Positions 11,449-22,882 of a DNA stretch of 64,000 nucleotides are shown here, piece after piece. The notes under the pieces were generated by a model. That model saw only the letters and a list, made by a program, of their open reading frames with translations. It had not been told where the DNA came from and did no database searches. A program made the position numbers and the translations under genes. This DNA is from Vandiemenella viatica (lineage: Eukaryota > Arthropoda > Insecta > Orthoptera > Morabidae), in contig JARYHS010013630.1 in the NCBI GenBank assembly GCA_031002005.1, forward strand, positions 238,583,539-238,647,538, in the 5' to 3' direction. The first letter of the stretch is position 1, and each line of letters starts with the position of its first letter.

Positions 11449-12642
11449 AACTGAAGAGCCAAAGAAACTGGTACACCTGCCTAATATCGTGTCGGGCCTC
11501 CGCGAGCACGCAGAAGTGCCGCAACACGACGTGGCATGGATTTTGGACTATAAATGTCTGAAGTAGTGCTGGAGTGAATTGACACCGTGCATTCTGCGAG
11601 GCTGTCCATAAATCCGAAAGAGTATGAGGGGATGGATATTTCTTCTGAACGGCACTTTGCGGCATCCCAGATATGCTCAATAATGTACATGTCTGAGGAG
11701 TTTGGTGGCCAGCGGAGGTGTTGAAACTCAGAAGAGTGCTTTTGAAGCCACTCTGTAGCAATTCTGAACGTGTGGGGTGTCGCATTGTCCTGCTGGAATT
11801 GCCCAAGTCCGTCGGAATGCATAATGGATATGAATGGATGCAGGTGATCAGCCAGGATGCGTACGTAAGTGTCACCTGTCAGAGTCGTATCTAGACGTAT
11901 CAGGGGTCCCATGTCACTCCAACTGCACACGCCCCACACCAATACAGAGCCTCCACCAGCTTGAACAGTCCCCTGCTGACATGCAGGATCCATGAATTCA
12001 TGAGGTTGTCTCCATACCCGTACACGTCCATCCATTCGATACAATTGTAAAGGAGACTCGTCAGACCAGGCAACATCTCTCCAGTCCAATGTCGGTGAAG
12101 AAGGGCCCAGGCGTGGCGTAAAGCTTTGTGTCGTGCACTCAGTAAGGGTACACGATTGGGCCTTTGACTCCGAAGGCCCATATCGATGATGTTTCGCTGA
12201 ATGGTTCGCACGATGACACTTGTTGATGGCCCAACATTGAAATCAGCAGCAATTTGCGGAAAGGTTACACTTCTGTTACGTTGAACGATTCTCCTCAGTC
12301 GTCGTTAGTCCCGTTCTTGCAGGGTCTTTTTCCGGCCGCAGCGATGTCGGAGATTTGATGTTTTACCGGATTCCGGATATTCACGGTGCACTCGGGAAAA
12401 TCCACACCTCATCGCTACCTCGGAGAAAATGTGTCCCATCTCTCGTGCGTCGACTATAACACCACGTTCAAACTTACTTATATCGTGATAACCTGCCATT
12501 GTAGCAGCAGTAACTGTCTAACGCCTGCGCCAGACACCTGTTGGTTTATATAGGCGTTGCCGACAGCAGCGCCATACTCTGAGTATTTACATATCTCTGT
12601 CTTTGTACGCATGCCTGTACCAGTTCCTTTGGCTCTTCAGTA
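11449..12642 (-). mobile_element. Tc1/mariner element, complete ends, inactive
   Basis: The ends are inverted: CTGAAGAGCCAAAGAAACTG at 11451 and, from the right, CTGAAGAGCCAAAGGAACTG ending at about 12640. TA dinucleotides at 11447-11448 and 12643-12644 fit the Tc1 TA target duplication. The 1.2-kb length is normal for a single-gene Tc1 element. It carries the broken transposase at 11481-12499 on the minus strand. It sits in the large intron and shows no sign of affecting the neighbouring exons. Confidence 0.9.
11481..12499 (-). pseudogene. Tc1-family transposase, frameshifted
   Basis: Reads from ATG at 12497-12499 (MAGYHDISKFERGVIVDARE...), an N-terminal helix-turn-helix region. A stop follows after RKKTLQERD, then a frameshift into RTIQRNIIDMGLRSQRPNRV, then another into the catalytic part (12089-11481). 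DDE-type motifs remain: WSDES, QQDNATPH and IIEHIWD. I count 36 residues between the second Asp and the Glu, two more than the common DD34E Tc1 layout. The protein ends RVAALLRARGGPTRY. At least two frame breaks make it non-functional as written. Confidence 0.9.
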
Positions 12643-13016
12643 TATTTTAAACATTTCAAGTCAACGCCTGTCGTCTCTATCAGGCGGACCTTAAAGGAGC
12701 ATAAGGACTCGGACGGTTGCCTAAAAATACAATAGGGAGATGAGAAACTACATCACCTGATTTGCCTGGTCGAAAATGTAATTTTAATTGTCATTGTTGG
12801 TTTTTTGGGTTATTGCTACTATTATTGATTTAAACTTTAAACACTGAAAAATTAGGAAATCATTCCGGAGATGAAAATCCGATTAAATGGAGTTGAAGTT
12901 ATGGTAACAATGAATAGTGTCTAAATAACCAAAACTAGGTATATTATGAACTTTGGGCGGCATAACGATAGTATTTACTAATGCTCCAACACAACAGGAG
13001 TTAATATAATCATCTC
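12643..13016. other. No gene recognised
   Basis: Short A+T-rich stretch between the Tc1 element and the palindrome. Confidence 0.4.
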
Positions 13017-13165
13017 TGGTGTCCAGCCGGATGGTGTCGTATAAACACAACGGTTCGGCAGCTAGCTCTGCAGTCTTCATCAGGTGATCATCACCTGATG
13101 AAGACTGCAGAGCTAGCTGTCGAAAAGTTGTGTTTATACAACACCATCCGGCTGGACACCCGAGA
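13017..13165. repeat. Long near-perfect palindrome
   Basis: Two arms of about 72 bp meet near 13090 at GGTGATCATCACC. The left arm begins TGGTGTCCAGCCGGATGG; the right arm ends CCATCCGGCTGGACACC. The outer halves differ by a few substitutions (for example CGGTTCGGCAG versus CTGTCGAAAAG), so the arms have diverged since they formed. It could be a head-to-head duplication of a transposon terminus. No superfamily is assigned. Confidence 0.85.
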
Positions 13166-13386
13166 GTATTATAATGCATCAGTACGCCGTGGAAGTCTCC
13201 ACTCACACAATAAGAGTTATCATAAAACGGAACATGAAATAATAAAATCTAGAAGCCTGAAATCACTGATTGATGTGGGGCACTTGGTAAGACTGATATC
13301 CTAAAAATTCTGGCCACGAGAGAGTTGATGTCAAGTTCTTTCAAAGCATGAAACTCGCGCTACACGGCATTGTCATTACTCTGATG

Positions 13387-13437
13387 AATTAAAAAAAAAT
13401 AATAATAATAAAAAAAAAAAAAAAAAAAAAAAAAAAA
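13387..13437. repeat. Poly(A) / AAT-rich tract
   Basis: A-rich run, mostly pure A, ending at 13437. It may be the tail of the element whose end forms the palindrome, and it directly precedes the LINE sequence starting near 13441. Confidence 0.7.
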
Positions 13438-13674
13438 CATGTACCCTGCAGGAAACTAACATCACTCCTGAACAACATACTGACCAACCGATATTTCAAG
13501 GTCACCGTTGGACAAAAGACAAGTAAGTCGTTTACAATAAAAAATGGATTATCCCAAGGGTCAGTACTAGCTCCATTGCTCTTCAACTTGTACACCAGTG
13601 ACCTGCCCGAAACAATTGGTAATTAATTCTGTTACGCTGACGAATTACCTATCCCTGTCCAAACTGCCACTTTA

Positions 13675-15271
13675 AGGTACGCGCTCACTAGGGCGGGCCG
13701 CATCACATCGCATCGGGTCGCATCGCATTGAGCGAAAGTGCTGCAACGCACATCTGGACGCAGCGAGTCGCATTTCTTTTGTCACCGCCTTCGGTTCTCG
13801 ACGATTATTCAGCCGCTTCTGCACTGCAAATGGACACATCAGGCAAAGAGCTCTTTTTTTCATATATTCATTGAAGAAAATTTAGCAGAAAAGGCAATGG
13901 GTTTAATTTAAAAAGGAATTTTCCGCATTTCTTAGGCACATTAGAAGGCAAACATGTTACAACAGTTTTACAGAATTGCGGTTCTCTTTATTTTTAATGT
14001 AGAAAAATGAATGTTTTTCATGGTTTTAATAGCCCTTGCAGTTGCAATTGTATTTTGGTCGCCGGAGGATTGGGAAAAAAATTAAGATGGCAAAACATTT
14101 AGCCACAATAATTTAGGTGAGGCAATGGCTGCAGGAAAACTGTATTTTCACGTTGACAAGTGAGATAAAATGCAGTATGTAATAGTAGTAAATGAAGCTT
14201 TTCCCCTTTCGAGATGAGGCCTATTTCAGAATATCAGATAAAATGAAATGAAGAGAAACGAACATTCAATTACAGGTTCAATAAACTATGGAGGGTGATC
14301 GATAACTGCTTTGGTGTTATAGGTAGAAGGTTTCAAATCTGTGAATGAAGAATGTCGGTGTTACCTAATAAGATAAATAAAGTAATACTAGCCACGTGCT
14401 GCATTACCTTTTGATTACCGATATTTGAATTGGGTTGCAGAAGGTAGGAACGAAAATGACAACAAAGAAATTTCAATACTTGACTTACACAGGTTTCTAG
14501 GTTACATCAGAAATCATTAAGATTTGGAATAATTTCAGAAAATATTTTTAAACAATTATATTAATTGGTAACACGAAGCTTTAGAAGCTGCATTCAAAGA
14601 AAGTGATAGAAAATTATAATACACACGTAAAATAAACAAAAAATAAAATACGAAACATGACATTATACCTGGTTGCTTTAACTAGTTTCCTATTTCCTCC
14701 CAAATATATATATATTTTTTTGTTATTATATTTTACGTCTTGTAAATCATAAAACTCTAAAAATCATTACTAATGAGATGCAGTGCTCTTTATCCATTAC
14801 GTTTGAATAGTTTAAATTAAAACATACAAGCAAGGAATAAATGAGCATGAGCTAGAAATTTTATAACTTTTTAATCTTTATTAAATTTCATTAATTAATT
14901 AAATTTTCATATTGTAATTACTTATATTTTCTTTCAGAAATCGTCCACCATCCTGCGTGCAAATTCGCAGCTAATTTTGTTGAAGTGATGTAGTTAATTC
15001 ACAGAAATAGGAACACACAAGTTACAAAAGTCAGTCACTGCTGATGGAGCTCCTATCATAAAACCTGTCGCGACTGAGCGCATCGAGGAGCACAGGCGGA
15101 AAAATACGCCTGGCCAAGCGATCCGGCAGTGCGACGCGACGCGGCCCGCCCCGCCTCGACTCGACCCGCCTCTGGTTTGCGTTACCCCATTAGAATCAAT
15201 GTAAGCGATTGCAGACGCATTTCTGCGATGCGCCGCGACGCGATGCGGCCCTCCCTGGTGAGCGCGTACCT
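13675..15271 (+). mobile_element. PIF/Harbinger DNA transposon, decayed
   Basis: The terminal inverted repeats AGGTACGCGCTCAC at both ends extend into a GCATCGCATCGGGTCGCATC-type GC-rich subterminal region (right end: GCGACGCGATGCGG). The target duplication is TTA (13672-13674 and 15272-15274), as expected for PIF/Harbinger. It is inserted in the LINE RT frame. The interior is A+T-rich and carries a transposase remnant at about 14179-14345. Confidence 0.88.
14179..14345 (+). pseudogene. Harbinger transposase remnant
   Basis: Out-of-frame pieces read VIVVNEAFPLS, then MRPISEYQ, then FNYRFNKLWRVIDNCFGVIG followed by RRFQI. These align in order with the DEAFPL, MRPY and R.RRVIENxFG..RFR blocks of Harbinger nucleases. 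The Glu expected in the VEN motif is Asp here. Stops and frameshifts separate the blocks. This remnant confirms the superfamily assigned from the ends and TSD. Confidence 0.75.
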
Positions 15272-16110
15272 TTAGAGGAAGGTGAAAGCACTCTCTCAAA
15301 GGACTTAGAAACTTTGAATGCGTACTATATGAAGTGGAGACTTTGTCCGAACCCGATGTAAACATAAGTATGCGCATTTAATTTGAGCAATAGAATAGCA
15401 CATCAGCAGCTCAAAGTGAACTTCTGCCAGCAGAGAGTCAAACATAATTTCTATCCTAAATATCTTGGCATCACCTTAGACTGTTCTTTAAAATTCAAAA
15501 ACACCTGGAAAATATATATCAGAAACTTAAAACACGGAACAACATCATGAAGAAGCTAGATGGTACTTCGTGGGGAGCTGCTGCGGACTCATTACGAACT
15601 GCCGCTCTCACCATGGTTTACCCTGTTGCTGTGTACAGTACTCCAGTGTGGCAACGTAGTGCTCACACTAGAAAAATCGACGTACATGTGAACGAGTGTA
15701 TGAGAATAACTGGCACACTAAAATCCACCCCAGTACCATGGTTACATTTGATCAGCAACATACCACCCACAGAGGTAAGACGCCCAGAAGCAAGGACACG
15801 TGTATGGATAAAACTACACCATCCTGACCATCCACAGGATCTCCCAATCCACGAGATCCTAAGTGACCTACCCTACACTCGTCTTAAATCCAGAAACCCA
15901 GTATGGCATGACGTATTTGACATCGATGTTAAGGAAAAATGGCGACAAAGCTGGAACTCTGCATCTGCGAAGCATCCCGATATTAAAGATTCCACAACTG
16001 GACTTCCACGATTCCACCTAAATAGAGACCAGTGGGTCAAACTAAATCGCCTAAGAACAGGCCACGCCAAATGCAACGCCATGCTTTACAAATGAGGGTC
16101 CTCAGGATTC

Positions 16111-17227
16111 TCCTGCCTGTGACTGCTGTAGTGGGTGATGGGTGGGAGAAGGGTGAAAACCTTTTTACTTCCTTTTTTTCATTCAAAGAAAACCCTAGGC
16201 TGCTAATTTATTGGGTACTCATACTGGCGTACAGGTGAGGCTTATTTAACTCTAACATTAACACATTCAATTATATAAAAAAAAATCAAGCAAAGCCTCG
16301 TCTTCCAAATGCCAACATAAATCATCAAACAACAACATTTAAGCACTACTACATTAACCATTCATCATGAAACAAATTCCCAACATTAATAAGCAATCAA
16401 GAAAGCTTCACACTTGGTTCTAAATGAAAGTTCCCTTCATAACAATCAGAAACCATAAATCAAACATAATACTAACATGAAACAACGTTAGATTTCAAAT
16501 GCCGATCGCCAGGATAATTTAAATTATCCACCAAGTATTGCTATAGGAAAATCCGTCCCAATTAGCTCAATATTTTGCTGGAGGCGAGAACTCATAATCA
16601 TTTATAGGTCATTACTGGGTTGTACCCAATGACTGAATGTAAGTACTACACTGTTCGTAGGATTATTACCGTGATGGCGATGGGCGTCCGTCGACGGCGG
16701 AAAGTTATAGCACATTAGCTATAGAGGCAGGGCACCACGTCCTTCAAGCAACGTACTGAATAGTTGCCAGAGTACGCTTCTTTCGAACCCTAGGATTCGA
16801 TGCCAAGGCAGAACAATCTTCCAACCTTTGGAACATGCACGCACTGCTTCCACTCTCCCGGCTGGGCGATAAGTACCTCTCCCGCGTCCGCAGCAAAAAT
16901 CCCTCTCCATTGCTCGTAATCCACATAAGCAAAAATTCACAGGAAATTAACATTACGCAGAGAATAATGCGCCGTTGATTGGCTCTGCTATTTGGCCCCT
17001 CCTTCCAACTATGACGATTGGACAACATTGTCTTTTGGAGATTCGTGCGAACTCGGACAGCAGATCAGCCATTCTCCGTCTTTCCTGAAACATAAAAGAC
17101 AGTTGATGCTGGAGGATTTGTCTTTCGACATTTCCTCCGCTGGTTATTAGGTCGGGCTTATCTTAATTGTTGATTTGTCGGGGTTGTAGGCATTTGTCGC
17201 GTCGTCATTTGTTGGGGTGTTGTTGAC
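16111..17227. other. No gene recognised; possible LINE flank
   Basis: 16111-16640 is A+T-rich and featureless to me. 16640-17227 is richer in GC and may include 3' untranslated sequence of the minus-strand LINE ending at 17228, but I cannot place its end. Confidence 0.35.
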
Positions 17228-18655
17228 CTATATCGTCAAGTCCAATGGTCTCTTGTGTCGGCCAGGGAGAATTTCGTATCGGCCGAGCACATTTATCATC
17301 GGGTTTGAGCTGGTTTCCGCTTTCCGATAGAATGCTGTTGCCAGCATTCTGAAACGATCCTTTATTGGCATGAGGCCGGTAGCCTCATGCAAGGCCGCTG
17401 TTGGAAAGCGGAAGGGCAGATGGTGGGCACGTTTAAGTGCCCTGTTTTGTATTGCCTGTAGTCGTTGTAGGTGTTTGGGGGCGGAGTATCCCCACACTGG
17501 TCTGGTGTACTCAGGTAGAGGCCTAACCAAGGTGAGGTAGATGCACACTCCCAGGGACGGCGACAGTGTGCTGTTACGATTCAGTATCGGATAGATTTCA
17601 TTTAGTCTCGCGCTGGCTTTTCTGCGGACATCGTTGATGTGGGCGCGCCAGGTTAGCTTGGAATCAAGCATTACTCCGAGGTATTTCAGTGATGTACTCC
17701 AGGGTATGTCTGATCCATGAAGTCTCAGCAATGGGGCCGGTTGGCCGCCGTTGCGTGGGCCATACTTCCTTGTGAATATGATTGCTTGGGTCTTGGTAGG
17801 GTTGACTTCAATTCGACACCTCCTAGCCCAGGCTTCTGTCTGCTGGAGAATGCCCTGTAGTCGTGCGGCGGCCACGGCCTTGCTTCTACTGCAAGTAATG
17901 TAGGCCGTGTCGGCCGCGTATGTGGCAGGTACACGGTCTGCCGTGGGCACGTCGGCCGTGTACAGGGTGTACAGGACAGGGCCAAGCACTGAGCCCTGGG
18001 GGACTCCTGCGAGGATATTTCTGCTGTCTGACTTCGTACTAGAGATGGGCAAAACAGCTTTTTTCCAGTAATACGTTATTCAGTTATTGCTTCTTTTTTC
18101 TAACCGCCTTTTTTAACCGTTAGAAATAACGTATAGTTATTTTGTTCCGAAGTAATATCTGTGGAGACGCTACTAATATCTCTGCTCAGAAACGCTCTTC
18201 TCTTGTTGAAAGAGCCGGAAATGTCAAATAACCGGATGTGACGTAAATAGCGGCCACGCCCACAAATAATAGCGAAATAGCCCTGACGTCACGAAAAGCC
18301 GCTTATTAGCGTTATTTAGCGTTTAACGATACGTCACCAATAGCGGCTTTCAAATAAGCGGCTTCCGTAGTAACTGTCAGAGACATTATATACGCCTTCG
18401 ACTTGTGTTTATGTATTTGTTTAATAAGTGGCAGTGATGCCTTGGTAAATTAATATAGAATTTTAACACGACCAGCTTTAGCGATTGCAGTTTTTCTCTT
18501 AATTTGAAGCGTGGAAATTAGATTGTGATCTTAAGAATGTTATACTTTCACAATACTGCTTCTTGTGCATGTTATGGATGGAGCATACAAATGTGGCACC
18601 TACATCAATATGTTTTAGTTTATGTATCACCTGAGCTAGTTTTCTGTAGCAGTAT

Positions 18656-18660
<5 letters not shown>

Positions 18661-18692
<32 letters not shown>
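18661..18692. repeat. Poly(T) tract
   Basis: About 32 T in a row inside the hAT element. Confidence 0.9.
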
Positions 18693-18693
<1 letters not shown>

Positions 18694-19689
18694 CCAAACT
18701 CTAACTTGAATAATATTTGTCCACTTTCACTTCAGTACTGCAGTTTTTCATGTTATATCATTTCTTTATACTTAATTTAACAAACAGCCTTTATTATTTC
18801 AGTGTAGTATATCAAAAACTTCAGTAGAACCTCTTAAATACTATTAGTTATTTAGTTTGTGTAGCCTTACTGAAATAAATAAATATTAACCTTCTGCCTC
18901 CCTCTACAAGTTCAGAATGAAATTTATCAAATGCTCCATTTGCCAACAATTCATAAATTGTGTATAAGTAGATAGTACTTCAGTCATTCAGTCAGTATAC
19001 CTTACCTTGCACCACAAATCTGGAACACATTTAAATCTAATTAGGTTTTGATTTTTGATTGTGGAAAGTTATCTTTAAGACCTCTACTATTCAGAAGAAA
19101 TATTTATCTGTCCAAAGGAAAATTTTAGACCTTATGTGCTACACAGAGACACTAGCAAGAGAAAATTGGTAAAAAGTAACTAATGATCCCAAGACTGATG
19201 CTTTGTGCAATCTTCCAATAGTCTAACATTATGTAATTTTTTTAAAGGAGATGTTCACAGGGAAAAAATATTTTCCAGATAGTTCTGTTATAGCCACTTC
19301 TATCAGCATGCTACAAACACAAGTTAACAGTAATATATCTTTGTGGTGGAAACATGATTTATTAATAATGTCATCACTTTTAACCAAACATGAAAACTCA
19401 TCCTATTGTCTATTCATACCTAGTCTGAATGTAAACTAATACATTGTGAGTGAATTTAATTGAAATTTTAAAGGCTTTTGGCATCTTCTAGAAGTTTTAT
19501 TTGTCAAATATTAAAGCATTACAACCTGCGAAACAGTAACTGATACCTTGAATTATTTTAACTTATTTAACCATCAGAGGAAGTCTTGGCTTGGTATATA
19601 GGAGTTAGGAACAGGATTAATTTTAAACAAGACAAAGGTATATGTTACATTCCACTTTCAAACTAGCGCTTTTCGATGGTTTCTCCATC

Positions 19690-20400
19690 TGATGGCCGCT
19701 ATTGCAGTTAATAACGGTGAAAGGTAATAAAAAGCGGTTTACATAGGTGGTGTCCTCTAGTGATCGCTATAAAAGTTAATAACGCCTTCAACTGGCAAAG
19801 ACGCTCTAACACGGGTAAATAGCTGTAACAAAAAGCTTAATAAAGTGGTTTACGATGGAAGGATGGATGCTGAAAACCGGTTTAATGGTCACTAAGTTGT
19901 AGAGAGATGATAAATTTTGAACCCTATCGCAAATAACACCTGCAAAGTAGTATTTAACGTTGTCAGTAGTAGCGACATCTGTTGGTTGCTATCGCAGTTA
20001 ATAACGGTCAAAGGTAGTAAAAAGCGGTTTACACAGGTAGTGTTCTCTAGTGATCGCTATCGAAGTTAATAACGCCTTCAACGGGCAAAGACGCTACCAC
20101 ACGGGTAAATAGCTGTAACAAAAAGCATAATCAAGTCGTTTACGATGGAAGGATGGATGCTGAAAATCGATTTAATGGTCACTAAGTTGTAGAAATATAT
20201 TAAATTTTGGACCCCATCGCAAATAATATCTGCTAAGTAGTATTTGACGTCGTCTGTAGTAGCGACATCTGTTGGTCGCTATCGCGGTTAATAAAGGTCA
20301 AAGGTAGTAAAAAGCGGTTTACATATGTGGTGTCCTCTAGTTGTCGCTATCTTAGTTAATAACTATTATTTTGCGATGGTAGTGTCATCTAGTGGTATTA
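19690..20400. repeat. Tandem repeat, about 291-bp period, roughly 2.5 copies
   Basis: Units start at about 19693, 19984 and 20275 with GCTATYGCRGTTAATAA-like sequence. Each includes AAAGCGGTTTACA, GTTAATAACGCCTTCAAC and GATGGAAGGATGGATGCTGA; the last copy is partial. The array lies wholly inside the hAT element and its motifs resemble the element's own subterminal GTTAATAACG sequence. Confidence 0.85.
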
Positions 20401-20776
20401 TTGCAATTAATAACGGTGAGAGAAGCAATAAGGGGTTACTGATGCACTCGTAGCAGGTGGTCGACGAACAATTACAGCGCTGTCAGAGAGGGAGGTGCTG
20501 ACAGTTATTTGAATAACTCCAGTTATCGTTTTGGCCGCTACTTGCTTAACGGCGTTTTTAAAATAACGGTTATTTGTAGCCGTTTAGTTATTTGTGACCC
20601 ATCTCTACTTCGTACCGTCCATCTTGAAGTGAAAGGTGCGGTCGAGCAGGTAGGATCGGATAAGCTTCACCATTGGCCCTGAGAAGCCTTGCTGGTAGAG
20701 TGCGAACTCGGACATATTCGCCAAATATGACCTCCGGAGCGTCCGCTCGGGGACAGGAGGTCGGGCGTACGTTCAC

Positions 20777-21650
20777 TCCGGTGGGGCATTTTCCCGGAGC
20801 TAAGGGATTACACGCCTGACCAGATCCGTTAGGAAGGGTAGCTGCATTTCCATTGTTCCTGGCTGTCGCTGGTGCCTACCTGACGCGACTTCTCGGCGAC
20901 GGGCTGTTTGGGACGTCCGGAAGATGTTAACACGCCTCTTTGATTATCCGTTTCATTATTCTTTTAATATATTAAATATAAAAAGGTACGGAATGACCCA
21001 TTTCGTCATTCTGTTACATATGCCACCCAGTTAATTTTAAAATTATCGTCCAATACAATAATTTTAACACAATTATACTTGTAACTTCAATATTTACATT
21101 ATTTTTACGGCTTATTGCCTTATCCTCTTACTTAATGATCTGATACAAACATCTAAATTTAACAACATTTGAAGATTTGGTTTTCACCCTATCTCTTTCG
21201 TTGGTGACTGCTGGGAAAAATCACGCAGAGCTAATTGGAATCGTTCCGGCCATTTTCTTACAAACGATTTGCATGTAGCTTGAAGCAGAACCTTAGCGAG
21301 AACCAATCATGCTTAAATCTAAACACAAATAGCTATGGATAAAATAATAACATATGTACAAAGACTGAAACATACAAAAGAAAAATATGATAAACATAAT
21401 ATAAAAATGCACTTCTCTCAAACAAATCAAAATTACTGCAAATTGAGAGGTAAACCTCATTTTTGAGATACATGCCCAAAATTTGTCAATCTTTTGCTGA
21501 TTACACATGCCACTTTTCCGTGTGTGTTCACGACGCTCTTACCGCCAATGAATGCCAGATTAATGAACGAAATAAAACCAACTGATCTTATAAAATCAAA
21601 ATTCCTTTTTAACTGAAGTTAGCACCAAAGGTTTACTATCAGAGATTAGA
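20777..21650. other. No gene recognised
   Basis: 20780-20930 is GC-rich and could be a displaced 5' part of the adjoining LINE (minus-strand VNVRPTSCPRADAPEVIFGE). The rest is A+T-rich with nothing recognised. Confidence 0.35.
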
Positions 21651-21659
21651 TTGTTTGCA

Positions 21660-22844
21660 GATGACATAATCATATATATTATTTCTATAAGGTACTTTTT
21701 TGTCCCAAGCCCTGTATCTTCGTTCATACTTAACCGAAATCAATGAATGAGGTGTCATTTTAAGCTTATAGTCTCCACTTTGGTCACATCATATTTTAAG
21801 AAAGAAAGTTTTTGGAATTCGACCCTCAAAGGGCAAAAATGTAATTATGTCTAAAATGCTGTTTTCTGTTGTTATGAGTCATTTATCTTCCTGGATACCT
21901 ATCTGAAATCGTTTAATGAAGTATCATTTTAAAGATTAAGATCTCCGTTTTAGTGGTGCCATGTACTAAACAAAATTTTTTCGGAATTCGACCCTTAAGG
22001 GCAAAAGTATCAATATTTTTTGCAATGCGTTTTTGTGCTACGAGCCTTTTATCTTACTTCATATCTAACCGAACAGATAAATGAGGTATCAAATTAAAGA
22101 CTAAGGTTTCCGTCGTGGTAACGTTATATTTTAAGAAAGGAATTATTCGTAATTCGATTCTTAAAGGGGAAAAATGTCAATTTTTCTAAATGCGTTTTTT
22201 GTTCCTCGAGCCATTTATCTCCCTGGATATCTAACCAAAAAAGAAAAATCAAGTAAGATTGTGAGGAGTAATGTCTCAGCTTTGGTGACATCATATTTTA
22301 AGAAAGAAGTTTTTTGGAATTCAACCCTTAAATGGAAAACGTATAAATGGTTCTACAACGCATTTTTGTGTCACGAGCTATTTATCTCCCTTGATATCTA
22401 ACCGAAATAGATAAATGTGGTATCATTCTAAAAATTAAGGTTTCCGCTGTGGTAAGATCACATTTTTAGAAATGAATTTTTCTGAATTGAACTCTTAAAG
22501 TGTATAAATATCAGTATTTCTAAAATGCGTTTTTTATGTCTCGAGTCTACCTTGATAATTGAACAAAATTGATAAATGAGGTTTCATTTTAAAGATTGAG
22601 GTCTTCTGAAGGACTTAGGTTCCATTACACCACATTTTAAGAAAAAAAATTCTCAAAATTCTAACCTTAGAGGGAAAAAGTATTAATATTTCTACAACCC
22701 ATTTTTCTGTCACGAGCTATTTATTTCCCTTGATACCTAACAGAAATTAGTAAATGAGGTATCGTTTTAAATATTAAATTATCCTCTTTAGACACATCAT
22801 ATTTTAAGAAAAAACTTGGGGCAAAAGTATTATCGTTTCTAGTT

Positions 22845-22882
<38 letters not shown>

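Larger units (their letters stand above)
13441..16110 (+). pseudogene. Jockey-like LINE reverse transcriptase, split by a Harbinger element
   Basis: Two collinear pieces (13441-13674 and 15272-16095) make one RT segment. The first carries the NGLSQGSVLAPLLFNLYTSD motif and a catalytic YADE in place of YADD. The second continues TLEEGESTLSKDLETLNAYY..., the KYLGITLDCSLKF thumb motif, and a 182-codon C-terminal frame (15547-16095) with YTRLKSRNPVW and LNRLRTGHAKCNAMLYK. Removing 13675-15271 plus one TTA copy restores the frame across the junction. Other frameshifts and stops remain. ORF1, endonuclease and the N-terminal RT are missing, so it was 5'-truncated. Confidence 0.85.
18040..20607. mobile_element. 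hAT element with 8-bp TSD, non-coding
   Basis: The ends are TAGAGATGGG in inverted orientation, and the 8-bp duplication CTTCGTAC lies at 18032-18039 and 20608-20615. This is diagnostic of hAT-type insertion. Subterminal sequence is rich in TAACGTTATT- and AATAGCGGC-like motifs. No transposase frame is visible in the 2.57 kb, so it is non-autonomous. It contains a poly(T) run (18661-18692) and an internal tandem array (19690-20400). Confidence 0.92.
17228..20776 (-). pseudogene. Jockey-like LINE reverse transcriptase, split by a hAT element
   Basis: The minus-strand RT reads EFALYQQGFSGPMVKLIRSY ... FKMDGTK (about 20720-20616), is cut by the hAT at 18040-20607, and resumes SDSRNILAGVPQGSVLGPVL (18039 downward). 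Later motifs are YAADTAYI (degenerate YADD), KYLGVMLDSKLTW, YTRPVWGYSAPKHLQRLQAI and a C-terminus ending KRPLDLTI. Removing the hAT and one CTTCGTAC copy gives an uninterrupted G-T-K-S-D-S-R frame. The 274-codon C-terminal frame is intact, so this copy is fairly young. Upstream of 20720 the sequence departs from the RT, suggesting internal deletion or 5' truncation. Confidence 0.88.

Noticed and set aside
13088..13165. Hammerhead ribozyme (CTGATGA ... GAAA pattern)
   Set aside because: The core strings are present, but an extra A follows CTGATGA, stem II does not close at the required G-C pair, and no U-H cleavage step closes stem III. Not called without a covariance-model hit.
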